Shown here: positions 24,338 to 36,509 of the stretch, piece by piece | Layout: each line of letters opens with the position of its first letter | Position numbering within the stretch: position 1 is the stretch's first letter | From: Corella eumyota | Taxonomy: Eukaryota; Chordata; Ascidiacea; Phlebobranchia; Corellidae | Length of the DNA: 64,000 nucleotides | Assembly: GCA_963082875.1 (NCBI GenBank) | Contig: OY720097.1 | Coordinates: forward strand, 12,842,501-12,906,500 | Reading direction: 5' to 3' | The notes under the pieces: model-generated | Database searches by the model: none | What the model saw: the letters and a program-made list of their open reading frames with translations, nothing else | Told to the model about the DNA's origin: nothing | Translations under genes and position numbers: made by a program

Positions 24338-27300
24338 GCAGTTCCAACAAATCAATTATGTTTTAATTTAAAATTTTTTATTTTTTCAAAAATTTATATG
24401 CAATATCATTGGCCAAAAATATCACGTGACCTAATTAAACCCAGAATAAAAATTAGCTGTAACTTTTGTTTTACTCAAAAATTTTGCAAAATGTTTTATC
24501 TTGAATGTTAGTTATGCCAATCTGCGTCTAATAAAATATAAAATTTTAGGTTTTGAGATTTCATCCAATTTTAATAAAAGTGTCATAACTTTTATGAATA
24601 TTAATATTTTCAAAAAATATTTTGTAAACACGTTAATTGAACATGTGCAGTTCTCACAGAACAAATATTTTTCGATTTAAAATTTTTTATTTTTTTCAAA
24701 AAATTTATATGGGTTATCATTGGCCAAAAATATCACGTGACCTAATTAAACCCAGAATAAAAATTAGCTGTAACTTTTGTTTTACTCAAAAAATTTGCGA
24801 AATGTTTTATCTTGAATGTTAGTTAGGCCAATCTGCGTCTAATAAAATATAAAATGTTAGGTTTTGAGATTTCATCCATTTTTAATAAAAGTGTCATAAC
24901 TTTTATGAATATTATTATTTTCAAAAAATATTTTGTAAACACATTAATTGGACCTGTGCAGTTCTAACAAAACAAATATTTTTCGATTTAAATTTTTTAT
25001 TTTTTTCAAAAAATTAATATGCAATATTATTGGCCAAAAATATCACGTGACCTAATGAAACACAGATTAAAAATTAGCTGAAACTTTTGTTGTACTGAAA
25101 ATTTTTGCGAAATGTTTTATCTTAAATGTTAGTTAGGCCAATCTGCGTCTAATAAAATACAAAATTTTAGGTTTTGAGATTCATCAATTTTTAATAAAAG
25201 TGTCATAACTTTTATGAATATTAATATTTTCAAAAAATATTTTGTAAACACGTTAATTGGTTTTGTGCAGTTTTAACAGAACAAATATTTTTCGATTTAA
25301 AATTTTTTATTTTTTTTAAAAAATTTATATGCATTATCATTGGCCAAAAATATCACGTGACCTAATTAAACCCAGAATAAAAATTAGTTGTAACTTTTAT
25401 TTTACTTAAAAATTTTGCAAAATGTTTTATCATCAATGTTAGTTCGGCCAATCCGCGTTTAATAACTTATAAAATTTTAGGTTTGAGATTTCATCAATTT
25501 TTATTAAAAGTGTCATAACTTTTATGAATATTAATATTTTTAAAAAATATTTTGTAAACACGTTAATTGGAACCTATGCAGTTCTCACAGAACAAATATT
25601 TTTCGATTTAAAATTTTTATTTATTTTTTAAAATTTATATGCATTATCATTGGCCAAAAATATCACGTGACCTAATTAAACCCAGAATAAAAATTAGCTG
25701 TAACTTTTGTTTTACTCAAAAATTTTGAGAAATGTTTTATCTTGAATGTTAGTTATGCCAATCTGCGTCTAATAAAATATAAAATTTTAGGTTTTGAGAT
25801 TTCATCTATTTTTAATAAAAGTGTCATAACTTTTATGAATATTATTATTTTCAAAAAATATTTTGTAAACACATTAATTGGACCTGTGCAGTTGTAACAA
25901 AACAACGATTTTTCGATTTAAATTTTTTTATTTTTTTCAAAAAATTTATATGCACAATCATTGACCAAAAATATCACGTGACCTAATTAAACCCAGAATA
26001 AAAATTAGTTGTAACTTTTATTTTACTTAAAAATTTTGCAAAATGTTTTATCTTGAATGTTAGTTATGCCAATCTGCGTCTAATAAAATATAAAATTTTA
26101 GGTTTTGAGATTTCATCTATTTTTAATAAAAGTGTCATAACTTTTATGAATATTATTATTTTCAAAAAATATTTTGTAAACACATTAATTGGACCTGTGC
26201 AGTTGTAACAAAACAATGATTTTTCGATTTAAATTTTTTTATTTTTTTCAAAAAATTTATATGCACAATCATTGACCAAAAATATCACGTGACCTAATTA
26301 AACCCAGAATAAAAATTAGTTGTAACTTTTATTTTACTTAAAAATTTTGCAAAATGTTTTATCTTGAATGTTAATTAGGCCAATCTGCGTCTAATAAAAT
26401 ATAAAATTTTAGGTTTTGAGATTTCATCAATTTTTAATAAAAGTGTCATAACTTTTATGAATATTAATATTTTCAAAAAATATTTTGTGAACACGTTAAT
26501 TGGTTTTGTGCAGTTCTAACAGAACAAATATTTTTTGATTTAAAATTTTTTATTTTTTTTAAAAAATTTATATGCATTATCATTGGCCAAAAATATCACG
26601 TGACCTAATTAAACCCAGAATAAAAATTAGTTGTAACTTTTATTTTACTTAAAAATTTGCAAAATGTTTTATCTTGAATGTTAGTTAGGCTAATCCGCGT
26701 TTAATAACTTATAAAATTTTAGGTTTAAGATTTCATCAATTTTTATTAAAAGTGTCATAACTTTTATGAATATTAATATTTTCAAAAAATATTTTGTGAA
26801 CACGTTAATTGGTTTTGTGCGGTTCTAACAGAACAAATATTTTTCGATTTAAAATTTTTTATTTTTTTTAAAAAATTTATATGCATTATCATGGGCCAAA
26901 AATATCACGTGACCTAATTAAACCCAGAATAAAAATTAGTTGTAACTTTTATTTTACTTAAAAATTTTGCGAAATGTTTTATCTTGAATGTTAGTTAGGC
27001 CAATCCGCGTTTAATAACTTATAAAATTTTAGGTTTGAGATTTCATCAATTTTTATTAAAAGTGTCATAACTTTTATGAATATTAATATTTTCAAAAAAT
27101 ATTTTGTAAACACGTTAATTGGACCTGTGCAGTTCCTCACAGAACAAATATTTTTCAATTTAAAATTTTTTATTTTTTTAAAAAAATTTGTATGGTTTAT
27201 CATTGGCCAAAAATATCACGTGACCTAATTAAACTCAGAATAAAAATTAGCTGTAACTTTTGTTTTACTCAAAAATTTTGCGAAATGTTTTATCTTGAAT

Positions 27301-27885
27301 GTTAGTTATGCCAATCTGCGTCTAATAAAATATAAAAGTTTAGGCTTTGAGATTTCATCCATTTTTAATAAAAGTGTCATAACTTTTATGAATATTATTA
27401 TTTTCAAAAAATATTTTGTAAACACGTTAATTGGACCCGTGCAGTTCTAACAAAACAAATATTTTTCGATTTAAATTTTGTATTTTTAAAAAAAAATTTA
27501 TATGCAATATTATTGGCCAAAAATATCACGTGACCTAATTAAACACAGATTAAAAATAGCTGAAACTTTTGTTGTACTGAAAATTTTTGCGAAATGTTTA
27601 TCTTGAATGTTAGTTAGGCCAATCTGCGTCTAATAAAATATAAAATTTTAGGTTTTATGATTTCATCAATTTTTAATAAAAAAGTCATAACTTTTATAAA
27701 TATTAATATTTTCATAAAATATTTTGTAAACACGTTAATTGGTTTTGTGCAGTTGTAACAAAACAATGATTTTTCGATTTAAATTTTTTTCAAAAAATTT
27801 ATATGCATTATCATTAACCGAAAAATATCACGTGACCTAATTAAACCCAGAATAAAAATAGGCTGTGACTTTTGTTTTACTCAAA
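24338..27885. repeat. 310-bp satellite, 12 copies, each with TCACGTGA
   Basis: The box ATCACGTGAC recurs at 24421, 24732, 25042, 25352, 25662, 25973, 26283, 26594, 26903, 27214, 27524 and 27827. Spacings are 309-311 bp apart from the last, which is shorter. The last copy is truncated after TTTTACTCAAAAAT. Each unit also holds 'GTGTCATAACTTTTATGAATATTA' and 'GGCCAATCTGCGTCTAATAA' blocks. Copies come in subtypes (for example those reading TTAATTGGACCTGTGCAG versus TTAATTGGTTTTGTGCAG), so there is higher-order structure. Open frames inside it are by-products of the repeat. Confidence 0.95.
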
Positions 27886-28122
27886 AATGGTACGTAACTA
27901 AGTTTCAAGTTAATATCAATGCTTATTAGACCAAATTTAAGTTAAACAATTTTTAAGTTATTTTCATGTTGATCGAACAAAGTTTTAATTTATTTGCCAT
28001 GTTAATTGGACCAATTTTAAGTTACTTTTCATGGACAAAGTTAAGGTTTTATTCTACGTCATTGGACAAATTTGTTAATGGTATACATGGCAGAATAGGA
28101 GCCCGAAGTATAAAAATAATCC
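27886..28122. other. Spacer between satellite and 2.2-kb duplication
   Basis: Short AT-rich spacer. No gene or motif could be supported. Confidence 0.5.
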
Positions 28123-28499
28123 CTCTTTTTCTATTTTTATTTCGACATTGTTAAATTAAAAAACTACATGTAAAACACAGTTACATCGCACATAGTATAT
28201 CGCACACAGTATAATAATCAAAGTAACAAAATAATTGCATAAAAAGTACAAAAAATATTGCAATTTAATATAAATGGTCATCAGTACAACTACTTTGAGA
28301 TAAAAATAAGTTAATTTGACGTACAAAATTTAGAGAAAAATAAATAACATAAAAACTATGCAAAAGTTTCTGTTTATATAAATATATATCCAGTTTTATT
28401 TACAGAAGTGTTTATGTAATTTTAACTTCTATATAGTTAATAATGTCTTTGTCTGTTTGTACAGTTTATTTGGATATGTACATTAGATTGTCACGAAAC

Positions 28500-28632
28500 C
28501 TCGGTAAAATGGTTATTGGACCCTTAACAAAAAGGGCTGAGGCCCACAGAAAACAAGAACTATCCCATTAAGAATGGGTGATTGGATGGCCCCCAGGAAA
28601 AGCGGAGTAGCATGTATGCTCTGATCTTTTTT
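28500..28632 (+). ncRNA. Candidate structured RNA, copy 1
   Basis: A GC-richer stretch with consecutive small hairpins: GGGC-TGAG-GCCC (28534-28545), CCCATT-AAG-AATGGG (28564-28578) and AGCAT-GT-ATGCT (28609-28620). It ends in a run of six T (28627-28632), as in Pol III transcripts. No A or B box is obvious, so an external promoter would be needed. I do not recognise it as a known snRNA, snoRNA, Y RNA or spliced leader. The short frame across it includes GPLTKRAEAHRKQ, so a coding-derived relic is an alternative. Confidence 0.3.
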
Positions 28633-28846
28633 CCTATAAAATAACAAAGATTAGAATATTGCATACAAAATTTTTAAAGTGTGGTTGTAATTATTTGATT
28701 GTGTTGATGTTGAATGTACCATTTAAATTAAGATATGGTTATTTATTTGTTTTGTGTTGGTGACTTTTTACATTAAAAAGGTTTTATACAAACTCAATAG
28801 TTTTGCTCGTCAACCAGAATCTAAAAATAAAGAATAGTGTTAGTAT

Positions 28847-29032
28847 TTGTTTATAGTAATCTACCCTGCAGGGAAAAATGTTAGATTGAAGTTTTCTTTA
28901 AACAGAAACTCTATAAATAAAGAACAAATTAAAATTAGCCAAAAGCAAATCGATGAGCTCTCTGAAATAGTCAACCAGCATCTAAAAATAAAAAACAGAA
29001 TGTTTAAATTTGTCTTTGGTGATCTAATCTGA
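28847..29032 (+). other. Short open frame in duplicated unit, copy 1
   Basis: About 60 codons (…YPAGKNVRLKFSLNRN…) without an ATG at the start. The sequence is polar and fairly protein-like, and an AG precedes TAATCTACC, so it might be a terminal exon or a mobile-element relic. The identical frame occurs at 31054-31239. No family was recognised. Confidence 0.25.
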
Positions 29033-30706
29033 AAAAAAGCCTGTAAAAAAGGGTAGGTTTGGTTTTAGTTTTTTAAAGTTCCCTGACTTTTAAAGCGATG
29101 ATTATGCAGAAGATATACAAAATAGGCACGTGAAAACTTACAGCCCTATAGACCTAAGCCCACCTTTTGTTGAGTGAGGTCCTGAGACTTTTTTTTGAAA
29201 TTTGCCAAGTTTAAGTGAGGTCCTGAGACTTTTTTGGTTCTTCTTTTGCATAAAAAACACATAACACACACATAGGCCTAGTTTTATAAATCTGTTTTAT
29301 ATACTTTATTTATTACTTGCGCAAAACATCTAAAAACTCATTAAACAGTCCCGTTTAATACTATTATAAACACACGGAAACCTAAACCTATTGGGACTGT
29401 GTCAACTATACTACTTTTAATGCGCAAAATTACGAGTTTTTAACTAGCCACAAATAAAAAGGAAATGCAGACACATGAAACTTTTAACCCGTGAAAATTT
29501 AAAGCGCTGAATTATACAGTACATATAAAAAATAAGCACATAAAAACCTACAGCCCTACAGACCTTAACTAAATAAGATCCTGAGTTTTTTCAGGTATAA
29601 AATATGATCCAATCCATTCCAAAGTTGTCTTCCGAGTCCTGAGTTATTTGACTTAACTCCCCCCTTGCTAGTTGCAAAGGAGACTTTTTATGATTCCATC
29701 AACTTTCCATTCCTCCAATTCCTGCAATTACCATTTTCCTCCATTCGTTGAATCCAAATAAAATCAATTTTCTCTGCATAAGTATTGTTTAGAAAAGGGT
29801 AATAAACACTAAACTCTACCTAAAATTAAGTTTTTTTCAAATGTCAATTTTATGATTTAAATTAAGTCACTTTTCAATTCTTTTAGTGCCAACAACATTA
29901 AATTATGTCAATTCACATGCCAAATATTATGAATGTATAATTGTTATTTTTTTCGTGCCAACAATTTTAAAATATGTCCATTTTTAATACCTAGTTTATA
30001 TATTTAAACCTCGTTTAACTACTTTTTGGGAGTACCTGCGCATCAACACAGGTTTAATAATGTTCGTAAGTTTTTAATTAAAAAAACTACTATTTTATTG
30101 TCAAGTATAATAAATTAATACTAATATTTATAACATTACAATTTTTTATTATTATTTTAAAATTAGTTAAGTTAAAAAATAATTTTAAATCAATTAAATG
30201 AAGGTTAACATACCCGAAACAATGTTCAGAAAACTTGGATACAAGATGTGTCACAAAAGCAAGTCCAACTTCACTAACTTTTCTAAAAAAAATTAAAATC
30301 TTTTAAAATTTACAGTTTTTTTGTTTTATCTCTTTTTCTATTTTTATTTCGACATTGTTAAATTAAAAAACTACATGTAAAACACAGTTACATCGCACAT
30401 AGTATATCGCACACAGTATAATAATCAAAGTAACAAAATAATTGCATAAAAAGTACAAAAAATATTGCAATTTAATATAAATGGTCATCAGTACAACTAC
30501 TTTGAGATAAAAATAAGTTAATTTGACGTACAAAATTTAGAGAAAAATAAATAACATAAAAACTATGCAAAAGTTTCTGTTTATATAAATATATATCCAG
30601 TTTTATTTACAGAAGTGTTTATGTAATTTTAACTTCTATATAGTTAATAATGTCTTTGTCTGTTTGTACAGTTTATTTGGATATGTACATTAGATTGTCA
30701 CGAAAC

Positions 30707-30839
30707 CTCGGTAAAATGGTTATTGGACCCTTAACAAAAAGGGCTGAGGCCCACAGAAAACAAGAACTATCCCATTAAGAATGGGTGATTGGATGGCCCC
30801 CAGGAAAAGCGGAGTAGCATGTATGCTCTGATCTTTTTT
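30707..30839 (+). ncRNA. Candidate structured RNA, copy 2
   Basis: Identical copy, 2,207 bp downstream, of the hairpin-rich segment ending in T6. Same reasoning and same caveats as copy 1. Confidence 0.3.
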
Positions 30840-31053
30840 CCTATAAAATAACAAAGATTAGAATATTGCATACAAAATTTTTAAAGTGTGGTTGTAATTA
30901 TTTGATTGTGTTGATGTTGAATGTACCATTTAAATTAAGATATGGTTATTTATTTGTTTTGTGTTGGTGACTTTTTACATTAAAAAGGTTTTATACAAAC
31001 TCAATAGTTTTGCTCGTCAACCAGAATCTAAAAATAAAGAATAGTGTTAGTAT

Positions 31054-31239
31054 TTGTTTATAGTAATCTACCCTGCAGGGAAAAATGTTAGATTGAAGTT
31101 TTCTTTAAACAGAAACTCTATAAATAAAGAACAAATTAAAATTAGCCAAAAGCAAATCGATGAGCTCTCTGAAATAGTCAACCAGCATCTAAAAATAAAA
31201 AACAGAATGTTTAAATTTGTCTTTGGTGATCTAATCTGA
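31054..31239 (+). other. Short open frame in duplicated unit, copy 2
   Basis: Identical duplicate of the roughly 60-codon frame at 28847-29032. It adds no independent evidence for coding, because the duplication is too young for selection to show. Confidence 0.25.
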
Positions 31240-32530
31240 AAAAAAGCCTGTAAAAAAGGGTAGGTTTGGTTTTAGTTTTTTAAAGTTCCCTGACTTTTAA
31301 AGCGATGATTATGCAGAAGATATACAAAATAGGCACGTGAAAACTTACAGCCCTATAGACCTAAGCCCACCTTTTGTTGAGTGAGGTCCTGAGACTTTTT
31401 TTTGAAATTTGCCAAGTTTAAGTGAGGTCCTGAGACTTTTTTGGTTCTTCTTTTGCATAAAAAACACATAACACACACATAGGCCTAGTTTTATAAATCT
31501 GTTTTATATACTTTATTTATTACTTGCGCAAAACATCTAAAAACTCATTAAACAGTCCCGTTTAATACTATTATAAACACACGGAAACCTAAACCTATTG
31601 GGACTGTGTCAACTATACTACTTTTAATGCGCAAAATTACGAGTTTTTAACTAGCCACAAATAAAAAGGAAATGCAGACACATGAAACTTTTAACCCGTG
31701 AAAATTTAAAGCGCTCAATTATACAGTACATATAAAAAATAAGCACATAAAAACCTACAGCCCTACAGACCTTAACTAAATAAGATCCTGAGTTTTTTCA
31801 GGTATAAAATATGATCCAATCCATTCCAAAGTTGTCTTCCGAGTCCTGAGTTATTTGACTTAACTCCCCCCTTGCTAGTTGCAAAGGAGACTTTTTATGA
31901 TTCCATCAACTTTCCATTCCTCCAATTCCTGCAATTACCATTTTCCTCCATTCGTTGAATCCAAATAAAATCAATTTTCTCTGCATAAGTATTGTTTAGA
32001 AAAGGGTAATAAACACTAAACTCTACCTAAAATTAAGTTTTTTTCAAATGTCAATTTTATGATTTAAATTAAGTCACTTTTCAATTCTTTTAGTGCCAAC
32101 AACATTAAATTATGTCAATTCACATGCCAAATATTATGAATGTATAATTGTTATTTTTTTCGTGCCAACAATTTTAAAATATGTCCATTTTTAATACCTA
32201 GTTTATATATTTAAACCTCGTTTAACTACTTTTTGGGAGTACCTGCGCATCAACACAGGTTTAATAATGTTCGTAAGTTTTTAATTAAAAAAACTACTAT
32301 TTTATTGTCAAGTATAATAAATTAATACTAATATTTATAACATTACAATTTTTTATTATTATTTTAAAATTAGTTAAGTTAAAAAATAATTTTAAATCAA
32401 TTAAATGAAGGTTAACATACCCGAAACAATGTTCAGAAAACTTGGATACAAGATGTGTCACAAAAGCAAGTCCAACTTCACTAACTTTTCTAAAAAAAAT
32501 TAAAATCTTTTAAAATTTACAGTTTTTTTT

Positions 32531-34179
32531 TATATAAAATATATTTATATTTAATTATTAACTGCTTATAATATGCCATATTTTATACTGATAATGAAAA
32601 ACTTTAAAAAACCTAACTATAAATCACTAATAAAAACACGTCTACTTACCTCGAAAGTCCATCTAGAAAGAACTAAAATTCCGATTTCAATTCAGATTTG
32701 CCACTAAACACCAAGTCCCGTGACGACGCCTCTTGCAGTGGAAAGAGCTTTTCAAGCTGTCACTTAAAATATATTTGCTTAAATTTTTTAAACAATTCAT
32801 TAAAACGTTAATATAACAACACAAACTAATAACCTGTTATAATATGTAAATGTTTATTTACTTTTTAAAAATTATTTGTAACAGTTAACGTCTTAAATTA
32901 CGACTAAACAACTTATACGTGCGTTAACATAGCGCATTACGTAACACCAGGAATTTCAGATTATGATGCAACTTCGTGTTTTAAAGGAATTTCTCAGGGA
33001 GACGCACCAATTAAGACGTCGCATTTTCCTCGCCTAATTGATAAATTACAGCTGGATTTATCTACATTTTATAACCTTATTTGGTAATAAAATTTCTGTT
33101 TAGTCCGCACGTGTTAACTAATTAAAATTTGCACACGAGACCTCGTGGTAGAGGAATTTTTCGAGGAAGCGCACTAATAATGACGTCACGTTCCTTGCGC
33201 CTCGCTTAGTGGAAAATTTTAAGTTTCTATGCTTTATAACAGACCTATGTTAAAGCAATAGTAAATTATATTATTACCCTTTCTTAATTTTAATAAATCG
33301 AAATCCAATGTTTGTTAGTGTCCAAACACATTTTTATTATTATTTTATAAATATAAAACTCAAACAAAGTTTTTTTTTTATTTTTAATAAATATTCAACA
33401 ACAAAAAATAGCAAAAATAAATTAACTAAAAGACATGCCTGTTCTATAAAGTCCTAAACGTTTGCAGAGAAGGCACGACCGCTTTTTAATGGTAACCTGG
33501 CAATTATGTTAAAACTGCAATCCTAAAAAGGTAGTTATGATTCTTAAACAAGTTGTGAATTTCATAACATGTACATAGTTTATTAAAATAATAATTATTA
33601 AAACTTGGTTAAAATATTAGTTTAATAAAAAATAACATAAAAATCGCAAGTTGTGGTGCGCAATATTTCGTATGTTGTGACCATATCAAAAATATCAATT
33701 TTTTAAATGCCATCGCTGTTAGGCCATTAAAATTACCAAGCCAAAATATTTTAACCAAACAAAGACGTATAATTATGTAACCATTTTGTTCCTTATGCTC
33801 TCCAATTAGCTAAATTTATCACCCTACCAACCGGGTTTAGATAACTAGTAGTATTGCTTTAATATCACATGTATATTATTAATTGATCTTCGAAGGAATA
33901 GAATCAATGTATGCGTTTGTAACTACCATAGCTTTGTTTCTGTTACTTTAGATTAAGTTATAGCTTGTGCAACTAAATATTTTGATCGCACTATCGTTAG
34001 TTAGTAAATGTAGTGGATATACTTTACAGTTTGTAACTATTTCAATGCAATATTGCTTTTTTAAATGATTGGTATAAAAAAAAACATGTGGTTAGTTATT
34101 TAGAAGAGCTATTTGTAAGTAAATAACAATCTGACGTAACAATAAATAATGCTTTCGTACAAAAAAAATAAACACTGGG
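32531..34179. other. Intergenic, with an imperfect internal duplication
   Basis: No genes are supported. Two diverged copies of about 80 bp are recognisable. One lies near 32970-33050 (GGAATTTCTCAGGGAGACGC … TTTTCCTCGCCTAAT) and one near 33140-33220 (GGAATTTTTCGAGGAAGCGC … CTTGCGCCTCGCTTAG). The rest is AT-rich sequence. Confidence 0.4.
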
Positions 34180-34440
34180 CCTCCTACTTCCAGCATTAAG
34201 ATGGCTCACTTTGACTTGTAGACTTACCCGTATACAGCCTGTAGAACAGCACGACACTATACCAGACATGACGTCAGCCCGCGCCGCATTTTCGAATGGG
34301 AGTTAAGGGTCCTCTTCCTGGAGCTTTCCAGGTGCAGGTTTCAATGTTTCGACTGCGGGCGGGCGGAGACCTAAAGAAATGGAGGAGATCCCGGTACCCA
34401 ACCCCGTGCTGGCGTGTTCCGATTTGATACAGGTTTGATG
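34180..34440 (+). other. GC-rich island, possible first exon
   Basis: A 260-bp island, clearly GC-richer than the desert around it. It contains a CRE-like TGACGTCA at about 34270 and an ATG at 34381 that opens MEEIPVPNPVLACSDLIQ, then CAG|GTTTGATG, a possible splice donor. The frame stays open upstream through GRRPKE. No following exon was found before 36 kb, so it could be an orphan promoter with a first exon, or a fragment of a mobile element. No family was recognised. Confidence 0.3.
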
Positions 34441-36143
34441 TTTCACTGTTACTTTAATATTAAAAACATAACCAAAAATTCGTTAAAGTTTGTAAGTTAG
34501 CAATGAACATCTTCGACAACATTTTAAATGCCGATATGTTCTAGCAACTAAAGCATGATGCCTATTGTTTTAATATTGGCTGATGTTAGCTTATCGCATT
34601 ATTTTGTTATTGTTATATTGTCCAAATACGAAGCAAAAGTACAACAAAATAGTTAAAATTTGCAACTTAAAAAAATTATTCACTAGTTAAATAGACGAAA
34701 TATTTCGTAACCTATTTATGGCGCTATTTTATTCAATTAACTATTGTATTGTAATAGTTTGGTCGCCATGCAATCAAAACTTTTAAAATTTCCGTAACCT
34801 AGCCTCGTTCGAATCTACAATCTGTTAATCTTAAAATTATTTTTGTTTATTTATTATATTTAAATGCTTGTTTTTTATTTGGCCAGATCGCATCTTTTTA
34901 ATAAACGTGGTATAACTATAGCAAATTTTAATTTCTAGTTATAGGTTATAGTTTTTTAACATGTTATTTTAATTCTGCGCGGTTTTAAAATTATAACTAA
35001 TTTTTGATTTAAAAAAAAATTTTTGGTTAAATTTTGTATACAAACATAACTGGGTCAAAAGGTCGCGTAACCGACTTTATATACGTAATAAAAAAAAACG
35101 TTCTAAAATTTGTTTTATTGATTTTTTCCAAGTATTTCTTCTTTTTGAATCTTAGTTTAATTAACACAGTTCTAAAAAGATATAATAATTAAGTTGTGCT
35201 ATACTGCATTGTTTTAATAAATGTGTCATAACTTTTACAAATATTAATTTCTAGTAATAATTTTTTTATAAACTTTTTTTTTTAACCAGAGATTTTTAAT
35301 GCAAAATAATACTTTTTTGATCAAATTTTGTATACTAATTTAACTGGGTATTATAATTAATATTTGCGATACTGCGTTTTTTGGGTAAAATTTTTAATCC
35401 CCAAGAATAGCTCTCTTTCTAGACCAAAGTGTCACGTGACCGTTCATTTTATACATGTTATAATTTTTCATTTAAAAATAAAGGTAAACGAAATCACGTG
35501 ATCCAAGTTTTTCCAAACACAAGTTAAAATATTTAATTTTATTTTAACAAAATGCAATATTTGCATAAAAACATTTTGCTATAAATAATGCTGCAAATTT
35601 GTTTCAAATATATTAATTTACGTAAAAAAATGTTTTAATATCTTAAAACGTAATATTTGCTAGTAATTTTTATATCCTTAAAATACAGGATAAATATCAA
35701 TTTTACCGTTTTGTTTTCTAATAAATAAAATGTTTTTTTCGAAAGTTGATATGTCGTTTTAGTTATAAAAATACAACTGTAGGTTCATTTAAAATAAATG
35801 TTTTAACTGCTTCTGTAACAAATCTGCCATTTTTGTTGCTGTTATTTATTTCTAGTCACGTGTTTACACCTTTGCTGAATTGTGTTACTTTATAGAAGCT
35901 TTTGTAGCCTAGATCCTTATATCTATCACGTGTTCTGTATTACTTGATCTGTCGGTTTACGTGTTTAAAAAGCGTTGTATGTTGGTAATCGTAATACAAG
36001 TTTATGGTAACTTTTCTGCAATAATAAACTACAAAATATTAGTACGCTTATTACCCAAAATAAAAACAGACAAATCGTCACACTTCTATTCAAAAACAGA
36101 ACACATTTTAAACAGTCTTTTTAACTTAAGATACAATTCAACA
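34441..36143. other. Intergenic with diverged satellite-related sequence
   Basis: AT-rich. Segments near 35220-35340 (AATAAATGTGTCATAACTTTTA) and the motifs GTCACGTGACC near 35430 and ATCACGTGATCC near 35496 resemble the 310-bp satellite at 24-28 kb. They are probably old, dispersed relatives. No gene is supported. Confidence 0.45.
35075..35145 (+). repeat. Dispersed repeat, copy 2
   Basis: Matches 19405-19485 (TATATACGTAATA, AAATTTGTTTTATTGATTTT, AAGTATTTCTT). The two copies are in the same orientation about 15.7 kb apart and bracket the repeat desert. Confidence 0.5.
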
Positions 36144-36149
36144 TTTATT
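36144..36149 (-). promoter_or_regulatory. Polyadenylation signal of glutamate dehydrogenase
   Basis: TTTATT on the + strand, that is AATAAA on the gene's strand, about 360 bases past the stop codon. It is the likely 3' end signal. Confidence 0.4.
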
Positions 36150-36509
36150 TCCTAATATAACAGCAAATGACAAAACAGCATGGAGGTGAAACAAAACATA
36201 AAACGCGGCCAGTTTTTAAAAGAAATCACATAAACAATGCAATTTATACGCTTCTTTTTGTGTAATAAAATCTCAGGTATAATGCAAAAGAATCGCTCCG
36301 AAATAAAATAGGAGATAAAAAATTTACCCAATGAAAAAAATGTTGCACAAAAAGGTGCAAATTTGAATGAACTGTGCTTAAAATCAAAACGATTTTAAAT
36401 GCTGACATTTAAACAATACAATGGCAGAACAGGGGGACGAATTTCATTTACAAATAAGTTTAACAGTAATGCAAATTGGTCGCTTCGGGTAAAAGTAAAA
36501 TCAAGTTTT

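Larger units (their letters stand above)
28123..30329. repeat. 2,207-bp tandem duplication, copy 1
   Basis: The whole segment repeats head-to-tail at 30330 with an offset of exactly 2,207 bp and near-total identity. One difference was noticed: GCGCTGAATTA near 29514 versus GCGCTCAATTA near 31721. The unit contains a GC-richer structured segment at about 28500-28632, a 50-60-codon open frame, and short internal repeats (GTGAGGTCCTGAGACTTTTTT twice; CAACCAGMATCTAAAAATAA twice). Copy 1 ends in a T-rich run before the second copy begins. It is either a very recent duplication or an assembly artefact. Confidence 0.9.
30330..32530. repeat. 2,207-bp tandem duplication, copy 2
   Basis: Direct head-to-tail copy of 28123-30329, aligned without gaps at every checkpoint examined. 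Similarity stops inside a poly-T stretch near 32530, after which unrelated AT-rich DNA follows. Confidence 0.9.

Noticed and set aside
24317-24822. Two similar 61-64-codon frames, resembling a small gene pair
   Set aside because: Both lie inside the 310-bp satellite; their similarity is that of the repeat, and other copies break the frame.
26991-27203. 70-codon minus-strand frame
   Set aside because: Also a satellite by-product.
24338-27885. Regular 310-bp periodicity read as a CRISPR-like array
   Set aside because: The whole unit repeats with no distinct spacers, and the organism is an animal.
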